Part shown: one piece after another, positions 12,293 to 23,449 of the stretch
How positions within the stretch are numbered: the stretch's first letter is position 1
How the letters are laid out: each line of letters starts with the position of its first letter
NCBI RefSeq assembly: GCF_030272615.1
Contig: NC_081407.1
Coordinates: 149,539,744 to 149,603,743 of the forward strand
Length of the DNA: 64,000 bases
Reading direction: 5' to 3'
DNA from: Cryptomeria japonica
Taxonomy: Eukaryota > Streptophyta > Pinopsida > Cupressales > Cupressaceae
The notes under the pieces: model-generated
Databases searched by the model: none
Seen by the model: only the letters and a program-made list of their open reading frames with translations
What the model was told of the DNA's origin: nothing
Made by a program: the position numbers and the translations under genes

Positions 12293-12466
12293 TTGAACTT
12301 TGGACTTTGAACCAAAAAGGTTCAAGTTCAAGGTTCAAAGAATGTAAAATGCCGATAAGGACTAGAGAAGACTTAAAACTGCTTGGAAGGAAAAACATTC
12401 AAAACAACGCTCGTTGAACTTTGAACCTTGAACCAAAAAGGTTCAAGTTCAAGGTTCAAGTTCAAC
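12293..12466. repeat. TTCAAG-type inverted repeats in the 5' LTR
   Basis: Counterparts of the blocks at 1429-1601: hairpin-forming runs at 12293-12340 and 12414-12466 with the same loop and order. Both pairs are kept despite substitutions around them. Confidence 0.7.
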
Positions 12467-12592
12467 ACATTGAAACTTAACAATGATCGAGTTACATGAG
12501 GAAAATAAAGCAAATGGCTTGACCAACGGATTAGACGGGCATTATGTCAAACAAGGACACATATGGAATGGAAATTTTATATGGACCCAACA

Positions 12593-13500
12593 ATCATGTA
12601 CTTGAAAACACAATACACTAGCATCCTATTTAGATAGAGTGTGGAGATCAAACTGAAAAAAGACGAAGTGACCAATATCAAAGTTTCAAACTTGTAATGT
12701 GGTAAAAGAATAACATAAAAGTAAACTAACTAAAAACGAAATGAAAAATGACAAGGGAAGAGAGGATGAGATTTACAAAGGTTTAAAATTTTAGCCTCCA
12801 GCCAAGATAGTTCTTTCTCTTCAACAAACATACATAGAATAGTATGGAGATGAAATGTTGGAGCTACGATTTAGAGGTTTGCCATGATCAGAACCCACTT
12901 CATTTTTTTTTGCCTCCATGGAAAACCAAGATGGATTAAAAAAATTTTAAAAATAATAAAAGTACAATAAAGAAAACAAAAAAAATGGTTTATCAACAAA
13001 GATAAATTAATGAAAATGCAACAAAAGAGGAAGAAGAAAATCCCCTCAAATAGTAAGAAGCAAAAATCTCACTAGAGTGAAGATAAGTAATAAACCTTCA
13101 GAGATGACAAGATTCAATAATGGTGATGAAATGATGAACATATGTGAATAAGGAATAAAATTAAGTGATATATATACAAAAGCATGTGAGACTATGAAGA
13201 GAGCCCCAAAAAATTCACGTGATCAATTAGAGAGGTCAAATACAGGCTAGAAGGAAAGATAAACAACCCAGAAGGGAATTCCAATGTTGGTGGACACTGT
13301 GGAAGGCATTACACTACCAAAAAAGTAGGTGTAATACTCTATCAGCCACGTTTTGATTGCATTTTCATAAGATTCTAGCATGGCATGCAAATATCTCTAT
13401 GGTACATAGGTTTCCCTGAGTTAGACAGTAATCATATTTAGGAAAGAGGAAATAAAGGATGACAAGGCATGCCAAGGCATGCCAAGTGAGAAAACACAAG
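12593..13500. other. Unassigned sequence right of the gypsy element
   Basis: A-rich sequence with no ORF above noise and no recognisable domain. It may be the eroded 5' LTR or leader of the copia fragment that follows, but I see no terminal repeat or primer site in it. Confidence 0.4.
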
Positions 13501-13519
13501 ACAATGGGTTATCTTTGAT

Positions 13520-14145
13520 TCAACTAAAGCAAAGATGCTACGTGACATGGAATTGCACAAGGTGAAATTCATGATATTAGAGGAAGCTATTGATGAGAAT
13601 GTCTTCAGACTTATAGATCCTATTATGGAAACTCAGTATGATGTTATGGACCATAAATCCAATGGTATAATTAGATTATGCTAGGAAAATTTTGTTTTAG
13701 TTAATGTCGATGTAGAGTCCTCTACAAAGAAGCTATGGAAGAAACTTGGTGAGATGTATCAAGGTAAATCTTTAGTGAACAAGATTTTCTTGAGGAAGGA
13801 ATTATATTCCTTGAGAATGGAATGGGGTGGACAAATTATAGACTGTAGAGAAGCATTCAATATGCTGGTGGGTCAATTGGGATTTGCTGGTGTGCCAAGA
13901 TGAATGATGGAGAGAAATGTCAAATATTTCTTTGTTCCTTGCCTAATTTATGGGATTCTTTTGTAATGGTTGTTGGTAGTATTTATGTTATTTTGAAGAC
14001 TAAAGATGTGGTGGGGGCTATTATTTCTAAAGATGTGAGGAGAAAGGTATCCATCAATGCTAAGGACACCTTAAATGTTCATGGAAGACCAAAGGAGAAA
14101 GGAAAGGGAAATGAAAATAATAATAAATTTAATTCTAAGGGTTGA
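13520..14145 (+). pseudogene. Ty1/copia gag fragment
   Basis: A plus-strand reading with the pattern of the copia Gag (UBN2/retrotran_gag) family: TKKLWKKLGEMYQGKSLVNK, then LRKELYSLRMEWGGQI, FNMLVGQLGFAGVP, and after a one-base frame change near 13895, NDGEKCQIFLCSLPNLWDSF. It ends in the Lys/Gly/Asn-rich linker before a zinc knuckle (KEKGKGNENNNKFNSKG) at a stop. An in-frame TAG lies at about 13680. No copia pol follows, so this is a truncated, dead copy. Confidence 0.75.
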
Positions 14146-15539
14146 TCCAAATCTCCTGGTGTGGAGGGCAAAAAGCGGGACCAGGTGACTAGGACCTAAT
14201 CCCACTTTTGCCAACAAATTGGGAATACGAAAGAGCCTAGGGAGATAGCTCACTTTGGCCACTTCCTATGAGAAAGAGAGAGCCAAGGATTATCCCTTAG
14301 GTTTTTTATTCCTCTTGATGTGTATGAAGAGAAGATGTGAAAAATAGGGTGTGATTGATCAACTAGACTAGGAGATGAACAGTGAAGCATATATGAATTG
14401 AAACTGAGATACTAAAAGCTGAGAAGGGGGATAATTTGAATGTGTACTTGGTGTTAAAAAATGAGCCAAACTGACCGGGATAGGGGTGCCACACCCTGGT
14501 CTTCATTTGTCTGACAGGGAGCTACAACTGAAGGTTTGCAAACTTGATGTTTTGAGCCCTTAATCTGCCAAATTTCACTTGAAAGTGGGGGGACCAGGGT
14601 GCCACGCCCCTGTCTTGGGTAGGAGCAAGGCACCACACCCTTGTCCCTGATGATTTTGGGATAGATCTGAGGCCTTAAGATAGTCCTTGTGCCTTTTAGT
14701 AGTCTTCAAAGTCTTTTGCAGTCCTTGTGCCTTTTTTAGTAGATGTTGTTGAATGTTGTTGAAGACTCCAAAAGACCCGCTCTTTCACTACATAGAAGGC
14801 TCCTTGTGATCGCTAGAAAACTTCACCAAAAACTCTTCGTTAGGCCTTTCAATGAAGAAATAGAGCTCTTATGTATGAAACCTTGTATCTTAATTTAATA
14901 TTTAGGCTGACTTAGGATTTGAATTTTCCACCAATTTCTTGGGGTTAAGCATTATAATATCATAGAATTATGCTCTCAAAATTTTGGAAAAAATGTCAGG
15001 AACCGTTCATAACTTACACATGGTCCGACCAACTTTTCACCAAATTTTTAGGGCCATTAGATATGATAATATTAGAGTGAATCCAAAAGTTACAACTGAT
15101 TTAAAGGTGTTTTGATATGCAAAATCGGGCCTTAAAGGTCGAAATAAGACATAATTAAGGTTTCTGATTTAATGATTTATTGGAGGAATAAAATAAAAGG
15201 GGCACACTTAAAGAAAAAGGCCCAACTTTATAATGTATGAAGTGATGAAATATAAATTTAGATTTAATTAAATTAATTAATGAAATTCTTAAATGGAATT
15301 AGAAATGCAAGATGAAAAACACACTAAGGTGGGTGCTAAACTAAGCATAGAATTGTACCACCCTAGCAAGGGTGTACAATTTACAGCACTACATTTAGCC
15401 CCCACAAGTTGTCTGATGAATCCCCCAGCGGTATCTGCATTACCTAATTAGGAATCGCACCCTACAAAACCACATGTTAGATAGAATCACAAATCACCTA
15501 ATTGCTTACTAAGGAAGGTGATGAAAATTTGAGGGTAGC
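14146..15539. other. Decayed repeat sequence, no gene
   Basis: A GC-richer stretch at 14460-14640 has repeated phrases around GGTGCCAC and CCAGGGTG (both strands) and looks like retroelement noncoding sequence. The remainder is AT-rich. No coding motif is recognised. It appears to interrupt the copia fragment on its left and abuts a gypsy remnant on its right. Confidence 0.35.
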
Positions 15540-17040
15540 TATATGCCCCCCTGTTTCGGCTTGCTAATTTAGTGAGTTGAAACAGGGTATCATGTTTGCC
15601 ACATTGAATTGTGAAAGAATATTGATGACAAATGATCACAAGAAAGAATATTGATGACAAATGATCACAAGAAGATTTGATACATGATCAAAAACTAATG
15701 GAGAATCATTTGGTAAGAAAGAGGACTAAACCTCAATTCCAACACAACAAAGAGTGTGAGGATTTGAGATCTCTCTAACACAAGATGAAAGATTTAAATG
15801 GAAATAAATGCAAAGAGAAGAAAAGGAAGAAGAAGAGAGATTATTTATAGCAACACTCATCTAAAATAAGGCAAGAGATCCTCATCAGGGACATGCACGT
15901 TCACAAAATAGAAGGATTTATTATAAAAGATACTACTCAGTGGAGAAAGAAATTGATGAATGATCAGAGACTTCCAACACCAAGGAGGATGTCTCAATTA
16001 AGGATATGTACTTAAGATAACCATTAGGGATGCTTGATCTGATATGAGAGAAGCAGTTCAAATATGAATACACCTCTACAATCAATAAGAAATCCTTAAA
16101 GAAGACACTACTTCACAAAAGGGAAATTTAAATCTTAAGAAGGAGAGATGTTTGAGATCACTCTTGCCCCCCATATATAGGGAGATAAGATGAGATAGAA
16201 ATAGGCTATTATGTTGCTTCCAAAAGTATGATTGCACATGAAATTGTACCATCATGAATGACAATGAGCCCCCAATAAGTGAGCTACCAATATCACATAA
16301 TGATGAGCAATGTAATAGCCATTAATGTTATTTAAATACATGATAGATTGAATGAGGTATTTGAATATGACATGTTAAATGCTCTACTATAACTGAGATT
16401 AAAAACATATATAAGATGATGAATGTTAAAAAGTCTTTAGAAAGAGAGAAGTTTATAGGAGAGGAATAGGCCACTAAGTGATACTTTTCTTGCACACAAG
16501 AAATCTTAGGAGAGGGATAACAGTAATTCATTAGAGCCTTATTCCTAGAAGAAGGGATTTTAGAATGAGTATAAGATAAAGTCTCATAAGTGGGATTAGA
16601 AATGTTTTGTGGAGATTCATAAAGAGATTTGTTCATGACCAAGATTTCCTTATGAGGGGGATGAGTGTTGAAAGAAGAAAAGGATGATTTAATTGAGGTG
16701 AGGTCATCATCACTACTAAATATAGCATTCACATTGAAATATGGTCTTTTAGATGCTTTGGTGGGCTTAGAAGGATTATATCCAAGTCCAAATGAAGCTT
16801 ATTGTCTGTTATGTTCTAAAGGAACTTTAATTCCTTGTTCATTTGCGCCACAACCATTGCCATCATAGCCACTCTTAGCTAAAATGTGAAAATGATGACT
16901 ATAAAGGGATACCAAATGAAAAAGAGATGGTTGTTCCTCATAGGTCTCAGTGCTATATGAATTAGAGAAAGGATTTAAAGAATTATTTGAATTAGAAGCT
17001 TTATGAGAGATTGCATTTGCATTTGTACATGGGTACCTAA
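15540..17040 (-). pseudogene. Gypsy pol remnant with G-patch motif
   Basis: Minus-strand translation around 16930-16770 reads HILAKSGYDGNGCGANEQGI followed, after a stop, by ASFGLGYNPSKPTKAS. This is the G-patch type motif found between protease and RT in some plant gypsy polyproteins. The frame then continues as an unassigned 134-codon stretch (16732-16328). The rest is degenerate. A perfect 29-bp tandem duplication lies at 15613-15670. No LTR can be matched to it. Confidence 0.5.
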
Positions 17041-17115
17041 CATGGCATTGTAGTCGGGACCCATCTTGCCTTGCTTAGCTGCATTGTAGACTTAAATGCA
17101 TTCCCCTAAGTTGCA

Positions 17116-17567
17116 CTTAAGGGGAGGTGTTCATGTAATTATTTATTCATTTTGGATATAATTACACTTTACTTAAGTTTACTTAGGTATATGCTTAACA
17201 TTTTAGTTTGCATATGAGACACCTAGGGAGATGTGCTACATTGGGAGTGTGTATGTAGGAGAATTTCCACCTTTTATGGTGATATCTTGTTATTACTCTA
17301 TCATATCCACTTATTGTGGACTGATAATTCCACCTTCAGTGGATGATCCACCTCATGTGGAATAGTTTTTTATTTCTCCTACCTACCCCTACCTACCCTT
17401 GTATCTCATTGAGCCACATGTCATCATTGTGTGCTCTCTTGTCTCTTAGCCTTGCCTTTATAAGCATGCTTTTCCTACATTGTATGTAATCTTCTTGATG
17501 ATCCAGCTGATCTCTTTTGCATCTTGATAGGAATATAGTTTATTCTTGTCACATTTATCTCTCTTGT
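17116..17567 (+). repeat. Probable copia 3' LTR with polypurine tract
   Basis: AAGGGGAGG immediately precedes TGTTCATG at 17128, the usual polypurine tract and LTR start of a plus-strand copia element. A TATA-like CTTTATAAGC lies at about 17456. The right end is uncertain: a CA at about 17567 would give an LTR of about 440 bp. It probably belongs to the same element as the gag at 13520-14145, with nested or deleted sequence between. Confidence 0.5.
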
Positions 17568-17846
17568 CATTGTGCTATCTTATGGTATCTTTTATCTTGG
17601 TTGCTTCAAGCATAATCTCACAATTTTTAAAAGTTGTCCAATTAAATTACACCTTCTCTTTTATTCTAATAATATATTCAAAATCATAAGTAAAGACATT
17701 ATAATTAGGTTTCACTTAAATAACTTTCTTTTAGTGGGCCGACAATATAACCTAATTTGTGTAAGATATATACATAAATACACTCTCTGCCTCCTTTCAC
17801 TCTACTCCATCTCTCTAGTTACTTGGAAATCCTATTTTAACAAGAA

Positions 17847-18833
17847 TGGGCAATTTTTTTTCTGCATCTTGTGCTACACATGAGACCCAGTAGGAACCTC
17901 TTCTCCAAACACAAACAAAAGCAAGTTTTTCCAATCCAGCAGATATACACCCACCAGCCCTAACACACTCTAATGGCCAGTTAAATATGCCTATAGAAAA
18001 TGCAATGTGTGGTACAATACAATTATATCACATAGATAATTTGTCTCTAGAGAATAACTTTCTAAACCCTACTTTTTATGGATTTTTGGGGCCAGAGGAT
18101 TTTCAAGCTCTGACAGGAGACAATGGTGAGCAATAAGAGGTTTTTGTGGTCACAAGCGAACATCCAGACTTCAGTGATATTTTCTTCGAAAGTAATCAAG
18201 TGAGAGTTGTATTTTTGCCCACCTTTGATGAATAACTTAATCACCTTGGGCGACAAGAAGGGCAAGTCTCCATTGATGATGAATTACAAGTAGGTATTAG
18301 CTGGTTCAGTGTTGAATTTGACATGGGTGGAAGTTTAATCTTCAAATTTGAGCTATGTAGAATGGATGATGGGACAATTAGCGACTCTGTGATGGGTCAA
18401 ATTGTTTCAAAAGAACCGATGCAGACAAAATATTTTGATAACTATGAACATAGAATGTGGCGGGAAGGGAATATCTACTTTTTTGTTTGCACTCATGATC
18501 AACTAAGGAATCCACTGGTGGTTATTTTCTTGCAAAAAATATGTATTAGTCACGCAAACTTGCTTGTATATCTCTGTGACACTCAAACTACTGGAATGAG
18601 CGATGAAGAGGTTGCAGAGATTTTGGGATCACCCACCTCGTGGATTAAAGAGGTAGAGATAGATTTCTCAATTTGCCTCGATTCAATTGAAAGAGGTGAT
18701 GAAGTAAAAGCTTTCACATGCAAGCATGTGTATCATTATGCATGCATCATGCACTCAACTAAAAGAAAGTAGCGTCCCATATGTCGTGCCAGTTATGATT
18801 ATAGGACAGGCCAATCAGAATATAATTTCTCAG
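17847..18833 (+). pseudogene. RING-H2 gene, oldest and broken paralogue
   Basis: Alignable with the intact genes at 28768 and 44984, including the promoter-proximal sequence (17740-17846) and the start context ATGGGCAA. Stop codons occur early (for example near 18136 and 18234), and the reading recovers from 18323 to 18770 (SDEEVAEILGSPTSWIKEVE). In the RING the first Cys is Ser (DFSICLDSIE) and a TAG interrupts STKRK before the last two cysteines. It is far more diverged than the other copies, so it was probably silenced early. It keeps the family tail YDYRTGQSE. Confidence 0.85.
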
Positions 18834-19514
18834 TGTTTTACAAAAGAAGGCATTAATAGTTTCGTGTTCTTTGATTGTATGATCATTCAAAATCAAAAAA
18901 GAAAATGTATGTTATTTCTGTATATTTTCTTAAACTTATCGATTCTATATGCATAATGTATATCTTTGTATATGTTTTTCTGAATATGAAACTTTAAGTA
19001 ATGCTTGGTCTACTACGCGTTTGATGCTTTTATCCAAATCTAGATCTCATTTATGTAGAAACTGAATCTTTTTTTTTTATTTAAAGATGTATCTGTTACT
19101 TGTGCAAAATGTTGTGTACCATAAAATTGTGTAATCCAGAAGGGCTATTCTGATTTCTCATTTAATAGAATTATGTATGTTTTTTTTTGGCTTCACAAAC
19201 TCTCTTTGGAAGTCAAATCTGCAAAACAACTTTATTAAAACATTTGAGTTTACTATAGCAGCATAAATAAACAAAAAGAGTTTAGAATAAATATTGAATT
19301 GATATTTTTTTCAGGAGAGTTCACTAAACAACACAACAAATGAATCCTAAAATTAACGAAACTCAATAATAGTAACACGTAGTAATGATTAATTCAGAAT
19401 TAATGAATATTAAAGTTTTAATTTTTTTTTGAAATTTTGTTATTATATTCCTTATCAAATTATAGACAATATTTGTTTTATATTAATTTTCAATAAAAAA
19501 AATTTTGATTGGTA
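18834..19514. other. 3' flank of the RING unit
   Basis: No gene. The stretch to about 19260 aligns with the 3' flanks of the other RING copies (29683, 40614, 45887 and 57177 onward), including the phrase around ATAAAATTGTGTAA at 19121. The rest is AT-rich. Confidence 0.6.
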
Positions 19515-19530
19515 TTTTAATAATTTTATT

Positions 19531-21238
19531 AAGATAAAAGATAGTACATGCTAAACCATCATCCACCCAAAACCATCATCTGAGCTCCAAACCACCCTAT
19601 CAAAACCATGTTGTTCATCAAACAGAAACACAAAAAACCATCCCCCATCCCCACTATAAAAATTAAGTTCAATTACAATGGTGCCAAAATGGCATAAACT
19701 GTTCATTAGAAAAAAAAACACGAGATAGCTAATCTAAAACAATATATTTTGTACCAAGGGGTACCATTATTCGCCATGATTCTTCAGTCATCAGCAGCAT
19801 TATATGAGCATGGAGCATCCTCCAACCTATTCAAACCACCCACTGCCCCACCCTGCTCGACTTGTCTTGCCAACAGTGCAGAGAGTCATCTTGTGATTGA
19901 CCTCCTTCTTCGCACCTCGTCCACCATCCTAGCCTCCTCACCCGCATGTTTGATAATTTCTTCCAGCTCCATTATCTAAATGTAGACTACCAGACCCTCC
20001 CACTCTCGCCTTGTGTCATCTTGGAATCGGGCTTTGACCTCCTCATGACATCGCGGAAATGAAATTCACGAGTGTCTGGTCCAAAGCTCAACATTATTCT
20101 CTAGAATGCCTTTAGAGACATTGAAACCCCAACTTGGAACAACTCATTCCAACAGAGACTCCAAGTTTAACAGATATGCACTCAGAACAATCTTCCTCAT
20201 CACCTTCCTAACCTCCTTGCATGAATGACCCATGTCTAGTCCCCAAGCCATGATGAGAGAATAGATATCAACCCTCAAATGATATCTATGGCCAATTACT
20301 GCAACCTCCACACCAAGAACCAGCTCAACCACTTTCAAGAATAGAGGGTCCCTTGCCAAAAACATATTCTTGAGCCTCTTCATAGGAACAGGAACCCAAA
20401 AAGCCAGCATCAGCTTCGAAGATTTTAGAGAAAAATTTGCTTCCATGCTAGTGGCTCCTCAAAACCGTCAAGCTCTATAAAAAATTCCTTAATATTCCCC
20501 ACCAAACTTGCTTGACAACCACATTGAATGAGCGAAAATACCAATTTAAGCAATAAAGAAGGCACGCTCCACAACTGGCGCCATTTTAGAAAAAAATCCG
20601 CATTAATTGCCTATAAACACAAACCAGACTCAGCACTTTGGATAAAAAGTAGGCCGCAAGTCGCACATATCAAATTTGCAGAAGTATTGTACTTGGTAGG
20701 TTGTCTTAACTCCATCGTACAATGTTATCATTACTATCCCACTACCTCACCTCACCTTTGAAGAGTTCACACGCCACGTTGGACAGGCCGTCAGCAATGG
20801 CATTCTCACTTCATTTAACATGGGAAATACAAAAGTCTTGGAAGGATTTTAATTTTGCACAAATAATATTTATTAAATTATTCAATTTCCAGCACGGGGT
20901 GTCACTTTTAATAAGAGCATTAATCACCACTTGGGAATCCCCATCCAAATGGAGTTTCGTAGCCTTTATGTTCACTGCCAAGTGAGTAGCTAACAAGGCC
21001 GCTTGAACCTCCACTTCATTATTAGTTCCGTCCTTTAATCTTTTAGCACCTGTGAAGAGAATCTTCCCCTCAACATCAAAGACCACACACCCCACACCTG
21101 AAATTCCCAGGTTCCCCCTTGAGGCCCCATCAAATTTGATCTTCACCCAACCCCTCTCAAGTTTTGACCAACTCACGTCATTAGTTTCAGGAACACTACA
21201 CACAAGATTAACCCTAGGAACCCATGAACGGGTCTCAT
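19531..21238 (-). mobile_element. 5'-truncated LINE with C-terminal RNase H
   Basis: Flanked by a 16-bp direct repeat TTTTAATAATTTTATT at 19515-19530 and 21239-21254, taken as the target-site duplication. At 21203-20811 on the minus strand a 130-codon frame encodes a plant-type RNase H: VKIKFDGASRGNLGISGVGC (first Asp), GTNNEVEVQAALLATHLAV (Glu) and LHLDGDSQVVINALIK (Asp). The downstream 1.3 kb has a 100-codon open stretch (20446-20144) that I do not recognise and no clear poly(A) tail. It could instead be a different retroposed sequence carrying an RNase H domain. Confidence 0.6.
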
Positions 21239-21254
21239 TTTTAATAATTTTATT

Positions 21255-21760
21255 TTATATCATTTATTCACATAAACAATAACTATATAATATTAAAATT
21301 AACTTAAAATTTTGTAATTGTTTGATATAATAATTAAATAGTTAATTTTAATTTCAAATAATTTAATTTTTTTAAAATTTATGAACTCATAAATTACAAA
21401 TTTATATTTATCAAAATAAATTTTAGACTATTCATTCTCCTCTTAGATTAAACAACAAACAATCAATTCTTATTAATTTTTCAACTCAATATTTTTATTA
21501 TTTTAAATAAAAATCTAATAAATATAACATATAATTTTTGGATAATAATAAAAATATAATAAATATAACATATAATTTTTGGATTAGCCATGCGTACATT
21601 GTTCATCTATTATTCACCTTTTTATTATTGCACGAGATTATTATCCTCAACAACTCACCAACTCACCAACACTTGCGAGAGAACTGTTTCGTTGCGATTT
21701 TTTGGAGTAAATTTAAATTAGCATATATATCTTATATAATTAATATAAAATAATTTAAGA
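21255..21760. repeat. Conserved AT-rich terminal block of the RING unit, copy 1
   Basis: Sequence ending in the phrase ACACTTGCGAGAGAAC (about 21669) recurs at 37800-38300, 43260-43440 and 53930-54600, each time 3' of a RING copy. It marks the downstream part of the repeated unit. A direct duplication of about 41 bp (TAATAAATATAACATATAAT core) lies at 21515-21585. Confidence 0.6.
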
Positions 21761-22029
21761 GATATTGACATTTTAATTTTTTAATTATTCCTCTTAAAAT
21801 TTAAAATTTTGTTCAAATCTAATTGAATAGACATTGATATTTGAAATTTTAACTTTAATAATTTAAGTTAATTCATTTTTAATGCTTATATCTTAAACAA
21901 GTTCCACAGAGTGGCTAGTACTTGTTGTTGAGATTTGTAATAGTAATTGATTAGATTTGTAATAATAATTGAATATGTTTTTTAAAAACAATTAGCAAAT
22001 AGAAAATATTAATAATTTTGTAGCTATAA

Positions 22030-22560
22030 CTTTAATTGAATCCTAACCCTAATTAAGTTGTATTCTTATTTTAACCCTAACTATAATACTAATAGAATGT
22101 TAATTAAAAAATTAATCGAATCCTAAATTGAACATGAATCTTAACCCTTACCCTAACCATGTTTTAATTCTAATAAAGGTACTATCTCTAATTCAAATTT
22201 TAACCCTAATCTTAATTAAATTGTATTCCTCACCTCTTTGAATCCTAACTATAATTTAAGCCTAACCCTAATTCAATTTTTTTTTATCTATAAGACTAAT
22301 TGATCCTTAACCCTAACTCCAATTCAACTTTATACCTAACCTTTACCCTAATTAATTCTTCACCCTAGCCATGTTTAAGCTATAACCATAATTTAATCCA
22401 AACTCAAAAATTTCTTTTATAAATTTAATTAAACACTAATTGAATCATAGTCCTAACCCCAATTGAACCCTACTCCTAACTAAACTTTAATAAAAAGCTA
22501 TAAATGTAATCCTAATTGAACTATAATCCTAACCCTATTTGTAATAGCTATTGATTTTAT
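22030..22560. repeat. Degenerate telomere-like block, CCCTAA orientation
   Basis: Repeated CCTAACCCTAATT, TAACCCTAA and similar motifs with 5-20 nt of AT-rich filler between them. The plant telomere unit is TTTAGGG. Here the C-rich strand is on plus. The array is interrupted and diverged, so it is interstitial rather than a chromosome end. Confidence 0.75.
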
Positions 22561-23449
22561 AAATTTATGTAAACAATATTTGATTTTTTTCAATTAAGAA
22601 TACTATTACTTTTCTAAAATTTAATATTTATTGGAGAATGTGATTAGTGAACAAATCATAAATTATACTTCAATGGTATCAAAGAAAAATTTAATATTTA
22701 CTCTAGCAAAAAGACCCAAGTGAGAACAATTTTTATTTGTATTACATTGTATTAATATTCATTATATTATTTTTCACTATATTTATTGTATTTTTTAAAA
22801 AAACATTATTATTTTGTATTATATTAAATTAATATTTATTCAATGAAACTATTTAATATTAAGCATAATCTAATATTTTATTTTATTTGTATTATAAAAA
22901 TGTTAGTTTTATATTACTAATGTTAAAATTATTAGATTTATTATTTTTTATTATTCTAATTACTAATATATTATATTGTTGAATTATTATATTTTTATCA
23001 GTATTAATACTTTAATTATTAGAATATTTTTATTCTAAACATTATATTACTATTTTATAATTTTTATGACTATATTAGTTTGTAACATATATCAAATAAA
23101 TAAAGAAGATTTATTATAAAAAAATTTATATTATATCATGCATCTTAGCTATTTAAAAATTGAAAAAAAACATCGATATAATTGGTGGAAACACTTGATT
23201 GAATAATAAGGAGTTAATGAAAATTGGGTTCAACCCATTGCGATAATACTAGTACTAATAAATGATAATACTAACAATAATTTAATAAATTGAATAATTT
23301 TTTTATAAATTATTCAAATCAATTTAATAGAAATTAATAATTTTTTTCAATATAAATAATTTAAGTTTAATAAATATAATTTAAATTTTTTAGAAAATTA
23401 ATTCAGCATCTAATAAAGGTAAACCTTTAAATTGAAACATAACCATTAT
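22561..23449. other. AT-rich spacer inside the telomere-like region
   Basis: Very AT-rich, no ORF and no telomere motif. It separates the CCCTAA-oriented block from the TTTAGGG-oriented block. Confidence 0.6.

Larger units (their letters stand above)
1..12592 (-). mobile_element. Ty3/gypsy retrotransposon, Tat/Ogre-like, left end outside window
   Basis: Minus-strand LTR retrotransposon. What is seen: two direct copies of a long terminal sequence (1-1728 and the distal part of 7994-12592), a primer site at 7970-7987, and gag, protease, RNase H, RT, RNase H and integrase in that order between them. The complete right LTR is 4,599 bp and the internal region 6,265 bp, so an intact element would be about 15.5 kb. 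Very long LTRs, an extra RNase H and a tRNA-Arg primer site are traits of the plant Tat/Ogre lineage. The element is dead: coding regions carry many stop codons, mostly explicable as C-to-T changes. The target-site duplication cannot be checked because the left end is outside the window. Confidence 0.85.
7994..12592 (-). repeat. 5' LTR of the gypsy element (complete, 4.6 kb)
   Basis: Begins TGTTGG and ends CCAACA on the plus strand, a perfect 6-bp inverted terminus. The inner end is 6 nt from the primer site. The outer 1.7 kb matches the window's left end. It contains U3 hairpin repeats (12293-12466), a long degenerate ORF (8850-11801) and TTTATTTATTT at 8018-8028, which gives overlapping AATAAA polyadenylation signals on the minus strand close to the LTR end. 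The flank at 12593 is unrelated sequence. Confidence 0.85.

Noticed and set aside
16328-16732. A separate 134-codon gene
   Set aside because: It is in frame with, and adjacent to, the G-patch motif of a decayed gypsy polyprotein.
17582-17588. TGGTATC as a tRNA-Met primer site, which would make the 17128 LTR a 5' LTR
   Set aside because: Only seven bases match, the expected AGAGC does not follow, and the polypurine tract on the left argues for a 3' LTR.
19749-19979. Plus-strand Ser-rich ORF as a gene
   Set aside because: It lies within a minus-strand LINE fragment bounded by target-site duplications and shows no domain.
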